Of a stretch of 64,000 nucleotides of DNA, positions 26,659-36,442 are shown in pieces (positions within the stretch are counted from its first letter, which is position 1; every line of letters starts with the position of its first letter). Source of the DNA: JAOUJD01 sp963726405 (lineage in GTDB: Bacteria > Pseudomonadota > Gammaproteobacteria > Burkholderiales > Burkholderiaceae_F). The DNA is taken from assembly GCA_963726405.1 (NCBI GenBank), contig CAVSCF010000016.1:1-64000 (forward strand), read 5' to 3'. The translations under genes were made by a program, and so were the position numbers. The notes under the pieces were generated by a model, which did not search any database, had not been told where the DNA came from, and saw nothing but the letters and a program-made list of their open reading frames with translations.

Positions 26659-27762
26659 TTACCGGGTAACTACGAGTCCGTTCAATTCCGCTTCGCGGTC
26701 GCTGCGCGAGAGCCGGGCCAGGCGGCGCACCTCGGCGTAGAAACGAGGGAAATCCCCGCCCTCGCGGTCGAGGAGCGCGTCGAACGCCGGGACGAGCGTG
26801 TTGTAGGCGCCGACGGACGCGAGATGCGCGTTGGTCAGTTCCTGGGCGAAGTAGCGGTCATAGCCCGTGAAGCCGCCCCACGAAGCGCGCAACGCGGCGT
26901 ACTCGGCCCGCAGCTCGGCGAACAGGCGCCGCTTGCCGGCCCGTTTGGCGTCGTCCGGTTCCCCGCTCCTGTACAGCGCATCCAGACGGTCCCGATACTT
27001 CAGCAGAAGGTCGACGAAATCCCGCCTGCGCCGGTCGAACTCCGCATACGACTTCCGCAACGCGGGATCGTCGCTGACGGCCAGCCAGCGGCGCACGCCC
27101 TCGCGCTCGACGGCGGTCGCGAACGATTCGTTGAAGGTCGTGTCGCCGCCGACGAAGACCACCTGATGGGCGAGTTCGTGGAACACCATCGACGCCAGTT
27201 GGCCCTCCGATCCGCCTATGAAGGTGTTCAGCAGGGGATCGGGGAGCCATCCAAGGGTCGAGTACGCCGGCACGCCGGCGACGTTGACCTCGTATCCCTC
27301 GGCTCGCAGCGCGGCGGCCGCGCCGTCGGCGGCGTCCTTGTCAAAGTAGCCCCGGTACCCCGCGCAGCCGACGACCGGATAGCACCACTGCTTCAGGTCG
27401 AGCGAGAACTCGCGGGTGGCGAACACGTTCCACACCACGTACGGACGGTGAAGGTCTGCGTACTCGGTGTAGCTCGTGTTCTTGGGCAGCCCCAGGTCAC
27501 TCGAGGCGAAGGCGCGGATCTGCTGGGCCCGCAGAAGCCGCTTGCGCAATTCCTCCGGCGTCGCCGGATCGGCCACGACCTCGGGAATCGGCCGCGCCGA
27601 CCGCAGCATCGACAGATGCCCGCTGATCGACTGCGCGTAATAGCCGGCCGTCGAACAGCCCGCGAAGCCGGCGACCACCAGCGCCGCGGCCACGACGATC
27701 AGTGCACGCCGGGAGCGAAGACGGGAGAAAAGGGAACGTGAAGCGAATGGCATCGGCGGCAT
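26659..27762 (-). CDS. Lipoprotein zinc aminopeptidase (PF10023 family)
   Basis: 367 residues. A lipobox ends the signal sequence (VVAGFAGC with ST after the Cys), so it is anchored as a lipoprotein. The gluzincin motif SMVFHELAHQVVFVGGDT contains HExxH, and the downstream NESFATAVEREG supplies the probable third zinc ligand Glu. Other family marks are SISGHLSMLRSARPI and AGVPAYSTLGWLPDPLL. This matches the predicted aminopeptidase family of proteobacteria, whose physiological substrate is not known. Two in-frame ATGs (27762 and 27753) are possible. Both retain the signal peptide. Confidence 0.88.
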   Translation of the reverse strand: MPPMPFASRSLFSRLRSRRALIVVAAALVVAGFAGCSTAGYYAQSISGHLSMLRSARPIPEVVADPATPEELRKRLLRAQQIRAFASSDLGLPKNTSYTEYADLHRPYVVWNVFATREFSLDLKQWCYPVVGCAGYRGYFDKDAADGAAAALRAEGYEVNVAGVPAYSTLGWLPDPLLNTFIGGSEGQLASMVFHELAHQVVFVGGDTTFNESFATAVEREGVRRWLAVSDDPALRKSYAEFDRRRRDFVDLLLKYRDRLDALYRSGEPDDAKRAGKRRLFAELRAEYAALRASWGGFTGYDRYFAQELTNAHLASVGAYNTLVPAFDALLDREGGDFPRFYAEVRRLARLSRSDREAELNGLVVTR

Positions 27763-27801
27763 TGTGCCGAAGCACGACGCGGATTGCAGTCGCCGCCGGC
27801 G

Positions 27802-29205
27802 CTAGTGGGGAGCCGCGTCGACCTCGCGAATCACGCGGCGCAGTTTGCCGCTCACGCGGTCCCGGCGCGGCTCCTGGCCGCCGACCTGAAGTCGGACGTC
27901 GGCGAAACCCATCGCCCGGAAGTAGGCGACCAGCGCGCGCCGGACGGCCCCCGCCGCCGCCGCTTCCTCACTGCCCAACCGAACCTTCAATGCGCCGGAG
28001 GTCGTCTGCACGACCTGGAAGTCGTGAACGTTCGCCTCTTCCTCGAGCACGGTCGCCAGCGCGAGGGGAACCACGGCCGCCTTCCCACCGCGTGCCAGAG
28101 GCATCATCAGCGTGTCGTCACACCGCCCTTCGACCGAGACCGCCGGGAAGGCCGAGCCGCAGGAGCACGGCGCCGCGTGCATGGTGACGGCATCCCCGAG
28201 GTCGTACCGGATCAGCGGCTGCACCCGATTGGCGAGATTGGTCAGCAGCACCGAGTGGGAGCGCGTCCCGGGCGCAACCGGCCGGCGCGCCTCATCGACC
28301 GGCTCGAGGATCGCCCAGTCCGTGTTGAGGTGCAGGTTCCTGTGCTCGCACTCCCAGGCGAGCGGCAGGAACTCGGAGGCGCCGTACGAGTTGCGGACCG
28401 GGCAGCCGAAGACCGCCTGCAGACGGGCGCGGGTGGCCGGGTCGAGGCATTCGCCGCCGGCCCACAGTTCGCGCAGGCGCAGCCGCAGCCGCCCGCCGGC
28501 CTGCTCCTCGGCGAGCATCAAGGCCGCGGTCGGATAGGTGGCGAGAATGGCCGGCGCATAGGCGTTGAGTTCGGCCACCAGCCGCGGAAGGGGCTGCATC
28601 AGGGAGCACGAACGCATGAACGGTGCGAGCCACGGCAGGCCGCGCCGCAGCCGCTCCACCGACGACACCCCGGCGAAATGGCCGCCGGTTGCCGCGACCA
28701 TCGCATAGCGTTCGCCGGGCCCCCACGAACGCGCGAGGCCGACGCCGCGAAAGCGCTGCGCCTCCAGCGCGTCGTAAATGGCAAGCGCGTCCGCGTCGTG
28801 CACGAACCACCCGGGTTGGCCGGTGGATCCGGAACTGGTCCACACGGCGCAGTCTTGCGCGAACCGCGTTCCGTGCCGGCCGGGATCGGACAGGAAACGT
28901 TCGACCGCGCGGAGGTTCACTTCCGGTCGCGTGCTGACCCGGTCGAACTCACGCATCAGCGTGCGCTTGTCGACGACCGGGAACTCGGGGAGCGCGGCCG
29001 CGTCGAGCGGAAGTCCCGCGTGCAGGTGCCGGTAGAACGGCGAGGCGGCGCGCGCATACGCGAGGAGGGACGCCAGGCGGCGCTGCCGGCAGGCAGCCAG
29101 TTGCACCGGCGTCATCCGCCAGGCCTCCCAGACCTTCAGGCCGGCGTCGGCCCAACGGGCCGCCTCCAGTCCGGCAGCGAAGGGAAAGTCGAGGGAATTC
29201 GGCAT
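27802..29205 (-). CDS. PaaK/F390-synthetase-like adenylate-forming enzyme
   Basis: 467 residues from the ATG at 29205. A GTG at 29223 would add six. Phenylacetate-CoA-ligase-like architecture: VWTSSGSTGQPGWFVHD (phosphate-binding loop, about residue 120), ATYPTAALMLAEEQ, RELWAGGECLDPATR, NSYGASEFLPLAWECEH, LTNLANRVQPLIRYDLGD and a C-terminal basic segment GKLRRVIREV. The PCSCGS Cys pair is also seen in PaaK-type enzymes. It should activate a carboxylic acid as an adenylate. No phenylacetate pathway genes are nearby, so the substrate is unknown. It follows the molybdo-oxidoreductase on the same strand, with about 105 bp between. Confidence 0.82.
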   Translation of the reverse strand: MPNSLDFPFAAGLEAARWADAGLKVWEAWRMTPVQLAACRQRRLASLLAYARAASPFYRHLHAGLPLDAAALPEFPVVDKRTLMREFDRVSTRPEVNLRAVERFLSDPGRHGTRFAQDCAVWTSSGSTGQPGWFVHDADALAIYDALEAQRFRGVGLARSWGPGERYAMVAATGGHFAGVSSVERLRRGLPWLAPFMRSCSLMQPLPRLVAELNAYAPAILATYPTAALMLAEEQAGGRLRLRLRELWAGGECLDPATRARLQAVFGCPVRNSYGASEFLPLAWECEHRNLHLNTDWAILEPVDEARRPVAPGTRSHSVLLTNLANRVQPLIRYDLGDAVTMHAAPCSCGSAFPAVSVEGRCDDTLMMPLARGGKAAVVPLALATVLEEEANVHDFQVVQTTSGALKVRLGSEEAAAAGAVRRALVAYFRAMGFADVRLQVGGQEPRRDRVSGKLRRVIREVDAAPH

Positions 29206-29310
29206 CGGACGAAAGTCGGGCACGCGGCAACGGCCGCCGTTTCTACTTTCATTGTCGACCGCGTGGCGGTCACCGCTATCCCTCGACGGAGGTACGGACC
29301 GGCACGCAGG

Positions 29311-31399
29311 TCAAGCGGCCGACTTCTCGACCTCGACGAGGCAGTCGTAGAACGTCGGGCCGCGGCCGATGTCGGTCAGCGCCTGGCTGGTGACCTCGTT
29401 CGCGTTCCGGTGATCGCGCGCCAGTTTCTTCCACCAGATCGACAGCGCGACCACGCACCCCGGCCGCGCGCGGTCGGTGACCCGCGCCTGCAGCTCGAAA
29501 CTGCCGCGGTCGTTGAACACGCGCACGCGCATCCCCTCGGCAATGCCGCGAGGGGCCGCATCGTGCGGATGGATCTCGAGCATCGGCTCGCCCTCGGTAT
29601 CGCGCAGCGAGGCGACGTTCACGAAGGTCGAGTTCAGGAAGTTGCGGGCCGGCGGCGAGATGATCGTCAGCGGAAAGCGGCGGGCCAGGTCGGGACTGCT
29701 GATCGGGTTCTCACGCGGCGGCAGGTAGTCGGGGACGGGATCGGCGCCGACCGCGGCAAGGCCCTCGGCGGCGAATTCGCAGCGCCCGGACGGCGTCGGG
29801 AACCGGCCCTCGGCGAACGGCGCGTACCGCGGCGGCAAGTCGAGGCGTTGCCATCCGCGCCGCTTCAACTCGGCCCAGTCGAACCGCGCCGTGGTACCGG
29901 CGCGCACGAACGCCTGTGCCGCGAGTGCGTCGTCGCTTTCGGAGAAGCATGGATCGTCGAAACCCATGCGCGCAGCCAGGCGGCGGAAGATCTCGCTGTT
30001 CGGCAGCGCTTCGCCGAGCGGTTCGATTGCCGGATTGTTGGCGAGCATGTAGTAGTGCCCGTAGGACTTGTGCACGTCGATGTGCTCGAGCTGAGTCGTG
30101 GCCGGCAGCACATAGTCCGCGTAGTCCGCCGTGTCGGTCTGGAAGTGCTCGAGGACGACGGTGAACAGGTCGTCGCGCGCGAATCCTCGCGCCACCTCGG
30201 ACGACTGCGGTGCCACCGCGACCGGGTTGCTGTCGTACACGATCAGCGCCTCGATCGGAGGGTCGGCTGCGAGGAGGTCACGGCCGATCGTCGACATGTT
30301 GATCGTGCGCGGACGGCGGCCGGCGAGCAGTTCCGGGCGATAGAGCGCCGCCTCGTCCACCTTGTACGCGCCGCTGGTCGACAGCAGCAGGCCTCCGGCC
30401 GGATCGCGCCAGTGACCGGCGAGTGCCGGCAGGCTGGCCACCGCGCGCACCGCGTTGCCGCCGCCATGCGTGCGCTGCATCCCGTAGTTCAGGCGGATCG
30501 CCGCCGGCCGAGTCTCCCAGTAGTCGCGCGCGAAGCGGGTGACTTCGTCCGCCCGGATGCCGCACAGCGCCGCGACACGGTCGGGATCGAAGGCGCGCGC
30601 GCGTTCGGCCAGTGCCTCGAAGCCCAGCGTGTAGCGCGCGATGTAATCGCGGTCCAGCCAGCCTTCGCGCACCAGCACGTGAATGACGCCAAGCGCGAAC
30701 GCGCCGTCGGTGCCGGGCATCAGCGCGATGTGCTGATGGCATTTCTCCGCCGTCAGGGAGCGATACGGGTCGATCGCGATGAGCTTCGCGCCGCGGCGCT
30801 TGGCTTCCTGCGCCCGGCTCCACAGGTGCAGGTTCGACGCGATCGCGTTCGTACCCCAGAACACGATGAGCCTGGCGTCCTGGAACTGCTCGATGTCGGT
30901 GCCGAGCCGCGTGCCCGAGGGTCGCCGCCAGCGCTTCGCCGCCGGCGGTCGCACAGATCGTGCGGTCGAGGAAGCTGGCGCCGAGCTTGTGGAAGAAGCG
31001 GCTCGCCATCGCCTCGCCCTGCACGAGCCCCATGGTGCCCGCATAGCTGTACGGCACGATGCGCTGCGGGTCGCGGGCCGCGATGTCCTGCAGTTGTCCC
31101 GCGATGTCGGACAGCGCCACATCCCAGCTCACCCGCTCGAAGCGACCCTCGCCCTTGCGGCCGACACGGCGCAGCGGGTGCAGCACGCGGTCCGGGTGAT
31201 AGGTGCGCTCGAGATAACGGCTGACCTTGGTGCACAGGACGCCGGCCGTGGTCGGATGCTCCGGGTCACCGGCGATCTTCACGGCAACGCGTCGACCGTC
31301 CTGCTCGCGCACGGTGACCAGCATTGCGCAGGTGTCCGGGCAGTCGTGCGGACAGGCGGCCCGTACGACCGTTTCCACCGGCCCCGGATCGTTCACCAC
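29311..31399 (-). CDS. Molybdopterin-dependent oxidoreductase (formate-dehydrogenase-like; frameshifted)
   Basis: 695 residues after removing one extra base near 30915. The N-terminal [4Fe-4S] motif ACPHDCPDTCAMLV ... GVLCTK is present, followed by the bis-MGD-binding regions (SYAGTMGLVQGEAM, VFWGTNAIASNLHLWS, MPGTDGAFALGVIHVL, NYGMQRTHGGGNAVRA) and a C-terminal dinucleotide-binding domain (LEIHPHDAAPRGIAEGMRV). The frame changes between GEALAATLG and TRLGTDIEQF. The GTG start at 31399 shares its G with the argE stop (TAGTG), so it is translationally coupled. No Tat signal or iron-sulfur/membrane partner is nearby, so it is probably a cytoplasmic single-subunit enzyme of unassigned substrate. 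Confidence 0.88.
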
Positions 31400-32613
31400 T
31401 ACGCGCCCGAGAGAGGCAGCTCGATCATCCGCGCGAAGAAGGCTTCGCAGGCGGCGACCTGTTCGTAGCTGATGAACTCGTCGGGCTTGTGCGCCTGTTC
31501 GATGCTGCCGGGGCCGAGCACGACGGTCGGGATGCCGGCATCCATGAAGACGCTCGCCTCGGTCGCGAAGCTCACTGCGCCCGTGCCCAGGTGCGCCGTG
31601 CGGGCGACGTCCTGCGCCCACCGGACGAGCGGGGCGTCGGGTGCGATGCCGAACGCGGGCAGGTCGAGGCCGCGTTCGAAAACGATGCCGGCCTCACGGT
31701 CCACGCGCAGCATCTCGGGCACGAGTTCGCGCCTGGCGTAGCCGACGATCTCGTCTTCCATCGTGTCGTGGGACATCGAAGGCAGGTTGCGCATTTCCCA
31801 GAAGAACTCGCAGTCGCGCGGCACGACGTTGGTCGCGATGCCGCCCTTGATGACGCCGGTCTGCAGGGTGCTGTGGGGCACCGCGAAGCGCGCGTCGCGC
31901 GGCTCTTCGCGCGCGAGGCGGTCGGCCACGCCGCGGATATAGGCGATCAGTCGCGCCGCGAACTCGATCGCGTTCACGCCCTGGGGCGTCAACGCGGAGT
32001 GCGCCTCGCGTCCGCGCACCTTGCAGCAGAAGTCCCGCTTGCCCTTGTGGGCGACGATCGCCTGCATGTCGGTCGGCTCGCCGATGATGCAGCCCGCCGG
32101 GCGGATGCCGCGCTCCGCGAGATCGGCGACCAGGCCCTTCACGCCGAGGAAGGTCGTCTCCTCGTCGTACGTCAGCGACAGGTGCAGCGGCAGGCGCTCC
32201 TGCGCGGCGAGGAAGCGCGGCGCCCAGGCCAGCGCGATCGCGATGAATCCCTTCATGTCCGCGGTGCCGCGACCGTGAATCCGGCCGTCGCGGTGCGTCG
32301 CGCGGAACGGATCGCTCGACCAGTCCTGGCCCTCCACGGGCACGGTGTCCGTGTGCCCCGAGAGCACCAGCCCGCCGGTCTTCACGCGGTCGGGCTCGGC
32401 CGACAGCGTCGCGAACAGGTTCGCCTTGCGGCCGCTCGCGTCGTACACGAGGTGCGAACGCACACCGAGCCTGGCGAGTTCGTCCCGCACCGATTCGATC
32501 AGCCCGAGGTTGGAGTCGCGGCTGACGGTGGGGAAGGCGATCAGGCGATCGATGTTCGCCAGTGCCTCGGCCGAGGGGACGGCAGCGACAGCGGATTCAA
32601 CCGGCTTGTTCAT
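31399..32613 (-). CDS. argE: Acetylornithine deacetylase (M20A peptidase family)
   Basis: 404 residues. Hydrolyses N-acetyl-L-ornithine to ornithine and acetate in arginine synthesis. M20 metal-binding motifs are LVLSGHTDTVPVEGQDW, GRGTADMKGFIAIAL, TYDEETTFLGVKGL (catalytic Glu-Glu), GCIIGEPTDMQAIVAHKG and the C-terminal VLGPGSIEQAHKPDEF (His ligand). TVSRDSNLGLI near the start is typical of ArgE. The ATG at 32613 has AGGTG upstream. It is first in an operon with the molybdo-oxidoreductase. The pairing with that enzyme is unexpected for arginine synthesis, so a related amide hydrolase role is possible. Confidence 0.9.
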   Translation of the reverse strand: MNKPVESAVAAVPSAEALANIDRLIAFPTVSRDSNLGLIESVRDELARLGVRSHLVYDASGRKANLFATLSAEPDRVKTGGLVLSGHTDTVPVEGQDWSSDPFRATHRDGRIHGRGTADMKGFIAIALAWAPRFLAAQERLPLHLSLTYDEETTFLGVKGLVADLAERGIRPAGCIIGEPTDMQAIVAHKGKRDFCCKVRGREAHSALTPQGVNAIEFAARLIAYIRGVADRLAREEPRDARFAVPHSTLQTGVIKGGIATNVVPRDCEFFWEMRNLPSMSHDTMEDEIVGYARRELVPEMLRVDREAGIVFERGLDLPAFGIAPDAPLVRWAQDVARTAHLGTGAVSFATEASVFMDAGIPTVVLGPGSIEQAHKPDEFISYEQVAACEAFFARMIELPLSGA

Positions 32614-32786
32614 GGAAACACCTGTGCGAGGGAGGGTTTTGCGGCACCTGCAGTGCGGACGGCCATTTTAGGGCTGTAAACGCCCGGCTCACGCATGCGC
32701 GATCCCAGGGTCAGTAGACCCCCAATGCGCGGTCACGCGGGCTTCAGTACGATGGATGTTCCTTTCGCATCACCAGACACGATCCC

Positions 32787-33977
32787 ATGCAACTGATCGA
32801 CCGCGTGGTTCAGTTCCGCACCGAAATCCAGCAGATCCGGCGCGATCTGCATGCGCACCCGGAACTGCGCTTCGAGGAACAGCGCACCTCGGACATCGTC
32901 GCGCAGAAACTCGCCGAGTGGGGCATCGCGGTGACCCGCGGACTCGGCGGCACCGGCGTCGTGGGCACGCTCACCAACGGAACGTCGACGCGCTCCGTCG
33001 GCCTGCGCGCCGACATGGACGCCCTGCCGATGACCGAACTCAACGAGTTTCCGCACAGGTCCCGGCATGCCGGCAAGATGCATGCGTGCGGGCATGACGG
33101 GCACACCGCCATGCTTCTCGCCGCGGCGAAGTACCTCGCCGAGACCCGGCCCTTCGACGGCACGGTGCACCTGATCTTCCAGCCGGGCGAGGAAGGCGGC
33201 GCCGGGGCACAGAGGATGATCGACGACGGCCTGTTCGACCGCTTCCCGTGCGACGCGGTCTTCGGCATGCACAACTGGCCGAACCTGAAGGTCGGCGAGT
33301 TCGGACTGGCGGCGGGGCCGATGCTGGCGTCGTCGAACGAGTTCGAGATCCGCATCCGCGGCCGCGGCGCGCATGCGGCCATGCCGCACCTTGGCGTCGA
33401 CCCGGTGTTCGTCACGGTGCAGATCGTCAACGGCCTGCAGGCGATCATCACCCGCGTGAAGAAGCCGATCGACTCGGCCGTGCTGTCGGTGACGATGATC
33501 CAGGCCGGCGAGGCGACCAACGTGATTCCGGAGACGGCTCGCGTCGCCGGAACCGTCCGCACCTTCAGCGACTCCGTGACCGCGGAGATCGAGGAGCAGA
33601 TGAAGCGGATCGTCGCCATGACGGCAGCAGCGCATGGCGCGGAGGCCGAGGTCGACTTCCACTGGAACTACCCGCCAACCGTGAACCACGCAAGCGAGAC
33701 CGAGTTCGCGGCCAGGGTGATGGACGACATCGTCGGCCCGGCGAACGTCATGCGCGGGATCGAGCCGACCATGGGCGCGGAGGACTTCGCGTTCATGCTG
33801 AAGGCTCGCCCCGGGGCGTACGTCTTCATCGGCAACGGCGACGGCAACCATCGCAGCGCGGGCCACGGCCTCGGCCCTTGCATGCTGCACAACCCGTCGT
33901 ACGACTTCAACGACGAATTGATTCCGCTCGGCGCAACCTATTGGGTGCGACTGGTCGAGAAGTTTCTCGCGCGCTGA
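32787..33977 (+). CDS. M20D amidohydrolase (hippurate-hydrolase/aminoacylase-like)
   Basis: 396 residues. Binuclear metal amidohydrolase removing acyl groups from amino acids or related amides. Motifs: IRRDLHAHPELRFEEQRT, LRADMDALPMTELNEF, KMHACGHDGHTAMLL (Cys/His metal ligands), IFQPGEEGGAGAQRMI (catalytic Glu-Glu), GMHNWPNLKVG, and TMGAEDFAFML with GPCMLHNPSYDFND at the end. Divergent from argE with 173 bp between the starts. It is a paralogue of the amidohydrolase at 54987-56219 in the peptide operon. Substrate not determinable. Confidence 0.93.
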   Translation: MQLIDRVVQFRTEIQQIRRDLHAHPELRFEEQRTSDIVAQKLAEWGIAVTRGLGGTGVVGTLTNGTSTRSVGLRADMDALPMTELNEFPHRSRHAGKMHACGHDGHTAMLLAAAKYLAETRPFDGTVHLIFQPGEEGGAGAQRMIDDGLFDRFPCDAVFGMHNWPNLKVGEFGLAAGPMLASSNEFEIRIRGRGAHAAMPHLGVDPVFVTVQIVNGLQAIITRVKKPIDSAVLSVTMIQAGEATNVIPETARVAGTVRTFSDSVTAEIEEQMKRIVAMTAAAHGAEAEVDFHWNYPPTVNHASETEFAARVMDDIVGPANVMRGIEPTMGAEDFAFMLKARPGAYVFIGNGDGNHRSAGHGLGPCMLHNPSYDFNDELIPLGATYWVRLVEKFLAR

Positions 33978-33986
33978 ACGCGCCGG

Positions 33987-34322
33987 CTACAGCCGGTAGC
34001 GCCGGCGCAGAGCCGACTGCCGGAAGACGATCGCCGAAGCCGCGGTGAACGCCGCAACCGCGAGCAGGATCAGGGTCAGCCGGAGATAGGGCTGGCCCAG
34101 CGCCATGCGCGCCGACGCGAACATCGCCAGCGTGCGCAGCCACTCGAGCGCGCCGGCCACCAGAACGAGTTGCAGCGCACGCGCGGCCCATGCGCGCGGA
34201 ATCGCGAGCAGAACGAGCGCGAACACCGAGAGCGCGGCCAGCACGAACTGGTCGGAGCGGTAGAAGTGCGCCGCGAGCAGAATGGCGGCGAGCGAAGGAA
34301 GGACCAACAGGGCAAACGGCAT
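33987..34322 (-). CDS. Small hydrophobic membrane protein, unknown function
   Basis: 111 residues from the ATG at 34322. A GTG at 34349 is the alternative. Four hydrophobic helices are visible (FALLVLPSLAAILLAAHFY, VLAALSVFALVLLAIP, ALQLVLVAGALEWLRTLAMF, LTLILLAVAAFTAASAIVF), with a basic tail RRRYRL that would lie in the cytoplasm. No motifs known to me. It ends 9 bp from the convergent amidohydrolase stop. The 130-residue membrane protein at 42149-42541 has a similar size and layout. Confidence 0.6.
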   Translation of the reverse strand: MPFALLVLPSLAAILLAAHFYRSDQFVLAALSVFALVLLAIPRAWAARALQLVLVAGALEWLRTLAMFASARMALGQPYLRLTLILLAVAAFTAASAIVFRQSALRRRYRL

Positions 34323-34424
34323 GGCAGCTCGCTGGAATCGATACGGCACGCTAAGGACACGGCCGCACTCGGGATTTGACGCGCATCAGCCGCGCTGGTG
34401 CCCTACCCCGCCGGGGGTAACCCG

Positions 34425-35636
34425 ATGAGCGCTTCGGTGTTACCGCTCGCCGGCATCCGCGTCGTCGAGTTCGTCCACATGGTGATGGGGCCGACCTGCG
34501 GGCTGGTGCTGGCCGACCTTGGCGCCGAAGTCATCAAGGTCGAACCCGTCGACGGCGACAACACGCGCCGTCTCACGGGCTCCGGTGCCGGTTTCTTCGC
34601 TGCGTTCAACCGCAACAAGAAGAGCCTCGCGATCGACGTCACCGATCCCGCCGGGCATGCAGCCGTGCTGAAGCTCGTCGCCACGGCGGACATCGTCACG
34701 GAGAACTTCCGTCCGGGCGCGATGGACAGGCTGCGCCTCGGCTACGCGGACCTCGTGCGCATCAAGCCGGACCTCATCTACGTGTCGCACAAGGGATTCC
34801 TCGCCGGACCGTACCAGCAGCGAACCGCGCTCGACGAAGTGGTCCAGATGATGGCCGGCCTCGCCTACATGACCGGACCGCCCGGACGGCCGCTGCGCGC
34901 GGGCTCTTCCGTGAACGACATCATGGGCGGCATGTTCGGCGCCATCGGCGCGCTCGCCGCACTCGCGGAACGCGGCCGAACCGGCGCGGGACGGCGCATC
35001 GACAGCGGCCTGTTCGAGAACTGCGTGCTGCTGATGGCGCAGCACATGATGCAGTACGCGGTGACAGGAACACCGGCGGCACCGATGCCGGCCCGCCTCT
35101 CCGCCTGGGGCATCTACGATGTCTTTACGCTGGTCGACGGCACGCAGCTCTTCCTCGGCGTCGTCAGCGACACGCAGTGGCGCGCGTTCTGTGCCGCGCT
35201 GGGCCGGAACGACTGGGCCGACGACGCGCGACTCGCCACCAACCCGATGCGCGTGGCGGCACGATCCTGGCTCATGCCGCTCGTGATCGCGGAACTGCAG
35301 CAGCGCACGTCGGACCAGTTGATCGAGCTGGCCACGAAAGCCGGCCTTCCGTGGGCGCCGATCACCCGGCCGCAGGACCTGCTGCACGACCCCCACCTGC
35401 TCGAGTCCGGCGGTCTGGCACCGATGCGCCTGCCGGACGGCAAGGAGACGGTCGCGCCGTTGCTTCCTCTCGCCTGGGAGGGTGAGCGGCTGCCAAAGCG
35501 CCTCGATCCTCCGAAAACCGGCGAACACACGGCGGAGATCCTCGAGAGCGCGGGGCTCACGGGCGTGGAGATCGAAGAACTGGTCGCTCGCGGCGTCGCC
35601 GCGGCGCCGCCGTCTACCGCGATTCCGCGCCGCTAG
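34425..35636 (+). CDS. CaiB/BaiF family (type III) CoA transferase
   Basis: 403 residues. Transfers CoA between acyl-CoA and a free acid through a glutamyl/aspartyl-anhydride mechanism. Recognised from LAGIRVVEFVHMVMGPTCG, LADLGAEVIKVEPVDGD, FFAAFNRNKKSLAIDV, TENFRPGAMDRLRLGY and PDLIYVSHKGFLAGPY, with the catalytic Asp expected in TALDEVVQMMAGLAYMTG (the equivalent of Asp169). A GGGGG-rich stretch precedes the ATG at 34425. Substrates of this family include formate/oxalate, carnitine, succinate-benzylsuccinate and methylsuccinate types, and none can be assigned here. Confidence 0.92.
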   Translation: MSASVLPLAGIRVVEFVHMVMGPTCGLVLADLGAEVIKVEPVDGDNTRRLTGSGAGFFAAFNRNKKSLAIDVTDPAGHAAVLKLVATADIVTENFRPGAMDRLRLGYADLVRIKPDLIYVSHKGFLAGPYQQRTALDEVVQMMAGLAYMTGPPGRPLRAGSSVNDIMGGMFGAIGALAALAERGRTGAGRRIDSGLFENCVLLMAQHMMQYAVTGTPAAPMPARLSAWGIYDVFTLVDGTQLFLGVVSDTQWRAFCAALGRNDWADDARLATNPMRVAARSWLMPLVIAELQQRTSDQLIELATKAGLPWAPITRPQDLLHDPHLLESGGLAPMRLPDGKETVAPLLPLAWEGERLPKRLDPPKTGEHTAEILESAGLTGVEIEELVARGVAAAPPSTAIPRR

Positions 35637-35703
35637 TCCGTTTGCCGGACTGCGGCGCTTTCGGGTGGCAGGTAGGGTGGGCCCTCCAGTCCATCGCCAT
35701 CCC

Positions 35704-36222
35704 ATGACGCCCCTCGTCCTCCGCGCCGCCCTGCTCGCCTTCGTGACACTGCTGGCGAGCGGCTGCGCGACGGTCAGCGGCAACGCCACGCAGCCCATCA
35801 GCATCCAGACCGTGGACGCGGAAGGCCACGCGATCGAAGGCATGAGCTGCCGCGTCGCCAACGACTCCGCGCAATACCTGGGCGACAGTCCGATGTTCGA
35901 CCTGAAGGTGCGACGCTCGTCGATGCCCCTGGTGATCGAATGCCGCGGCGACGGCCGTCCGATGGCGCGCGCAGTGCTGGTCTCGCGTGCCGACAACGCG
36001 GTCGTGTCGCAGTTGCTGCTCCCCGGCGGATCGTCGTTCATGGTGATCGACCACGTGACCGGCTTCATGTACGCGTACCCGCGCTGGGTCCGCCTGCAAG
36101 CCGGTGCAGACATGGTGTTCGACCGTCGCGACGAACGCGGTCGCGATCCCACTCCCGGGCTGGTGACGCGCCAGTTCGACGACCTCGTGCGCTTCGCGGG
36201 CGGCGCTTCCAATATCGACTAG
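35704..36222 (+). CDS. Putative lipoprotein, unknown function
   Basis: 172 residues with a lipobox at the end of the signal sequence (FVTLLASGC, then AT). The mature part has VSGNATQPISIQTVDAEGHA, a Cys pair (MSCRVAND and VIECRGDG) and a glycine- and aromatic-rich stretch GFMYAYPRWVRLQAG. The pattern recalls envelope lipoproteins with a beta-sandwich that carry a C-x-n-C pair, but no family was recognised with confidence. The ATG at 35704 has no strong ribosome site. The gene begins 67 bp after the CoA-transferase stop. Confidence 0.72.
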   Translation: MTPLVLRAALLAFVTLLASGCATVSGNATQPISIQTVDAEGHAIEGMSCRVANDSAQYLGDSPMFDLKVRRSSMPLVIECRGDGRPMARAVLVSRADNAVVSQLLLPGGSSFMVIDHVTGFMYAYPRWVRLQAGADMVFDRRDERGRDPTPGLVTRQFDDLVRFAGGASNID

Positions 36223-36442
36223 CGACTGCGCTCGCGCCTTGCCGAGCGTGGGCCTGCGGAACACATCCGCGAGGTCGAAGCGCCGACCGACGCGAGGAGG
36301 AGCGCGCGAAGTCGGACGCGGAAGCCGGACGGATCAGCTTCGGGGGAACGAAGGCGGCCCCCGGGGGTCGAAAACGATGGTCTGGCAGTTCGCCTAGACT
36401 TGCCGCTCCTTCGCCGCATCCGCGGTCCTGCCCGATCCCCGC

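Noticed and set aside
27784..31224. A 1146-codon plus-strand frame across the PaaK-like ligase and the molybdo-oxidoreductase
   Set aside because: It overlaps two real minus-strand genes with clear motifs and reads as RxRR/AHR-type low-information sequence.
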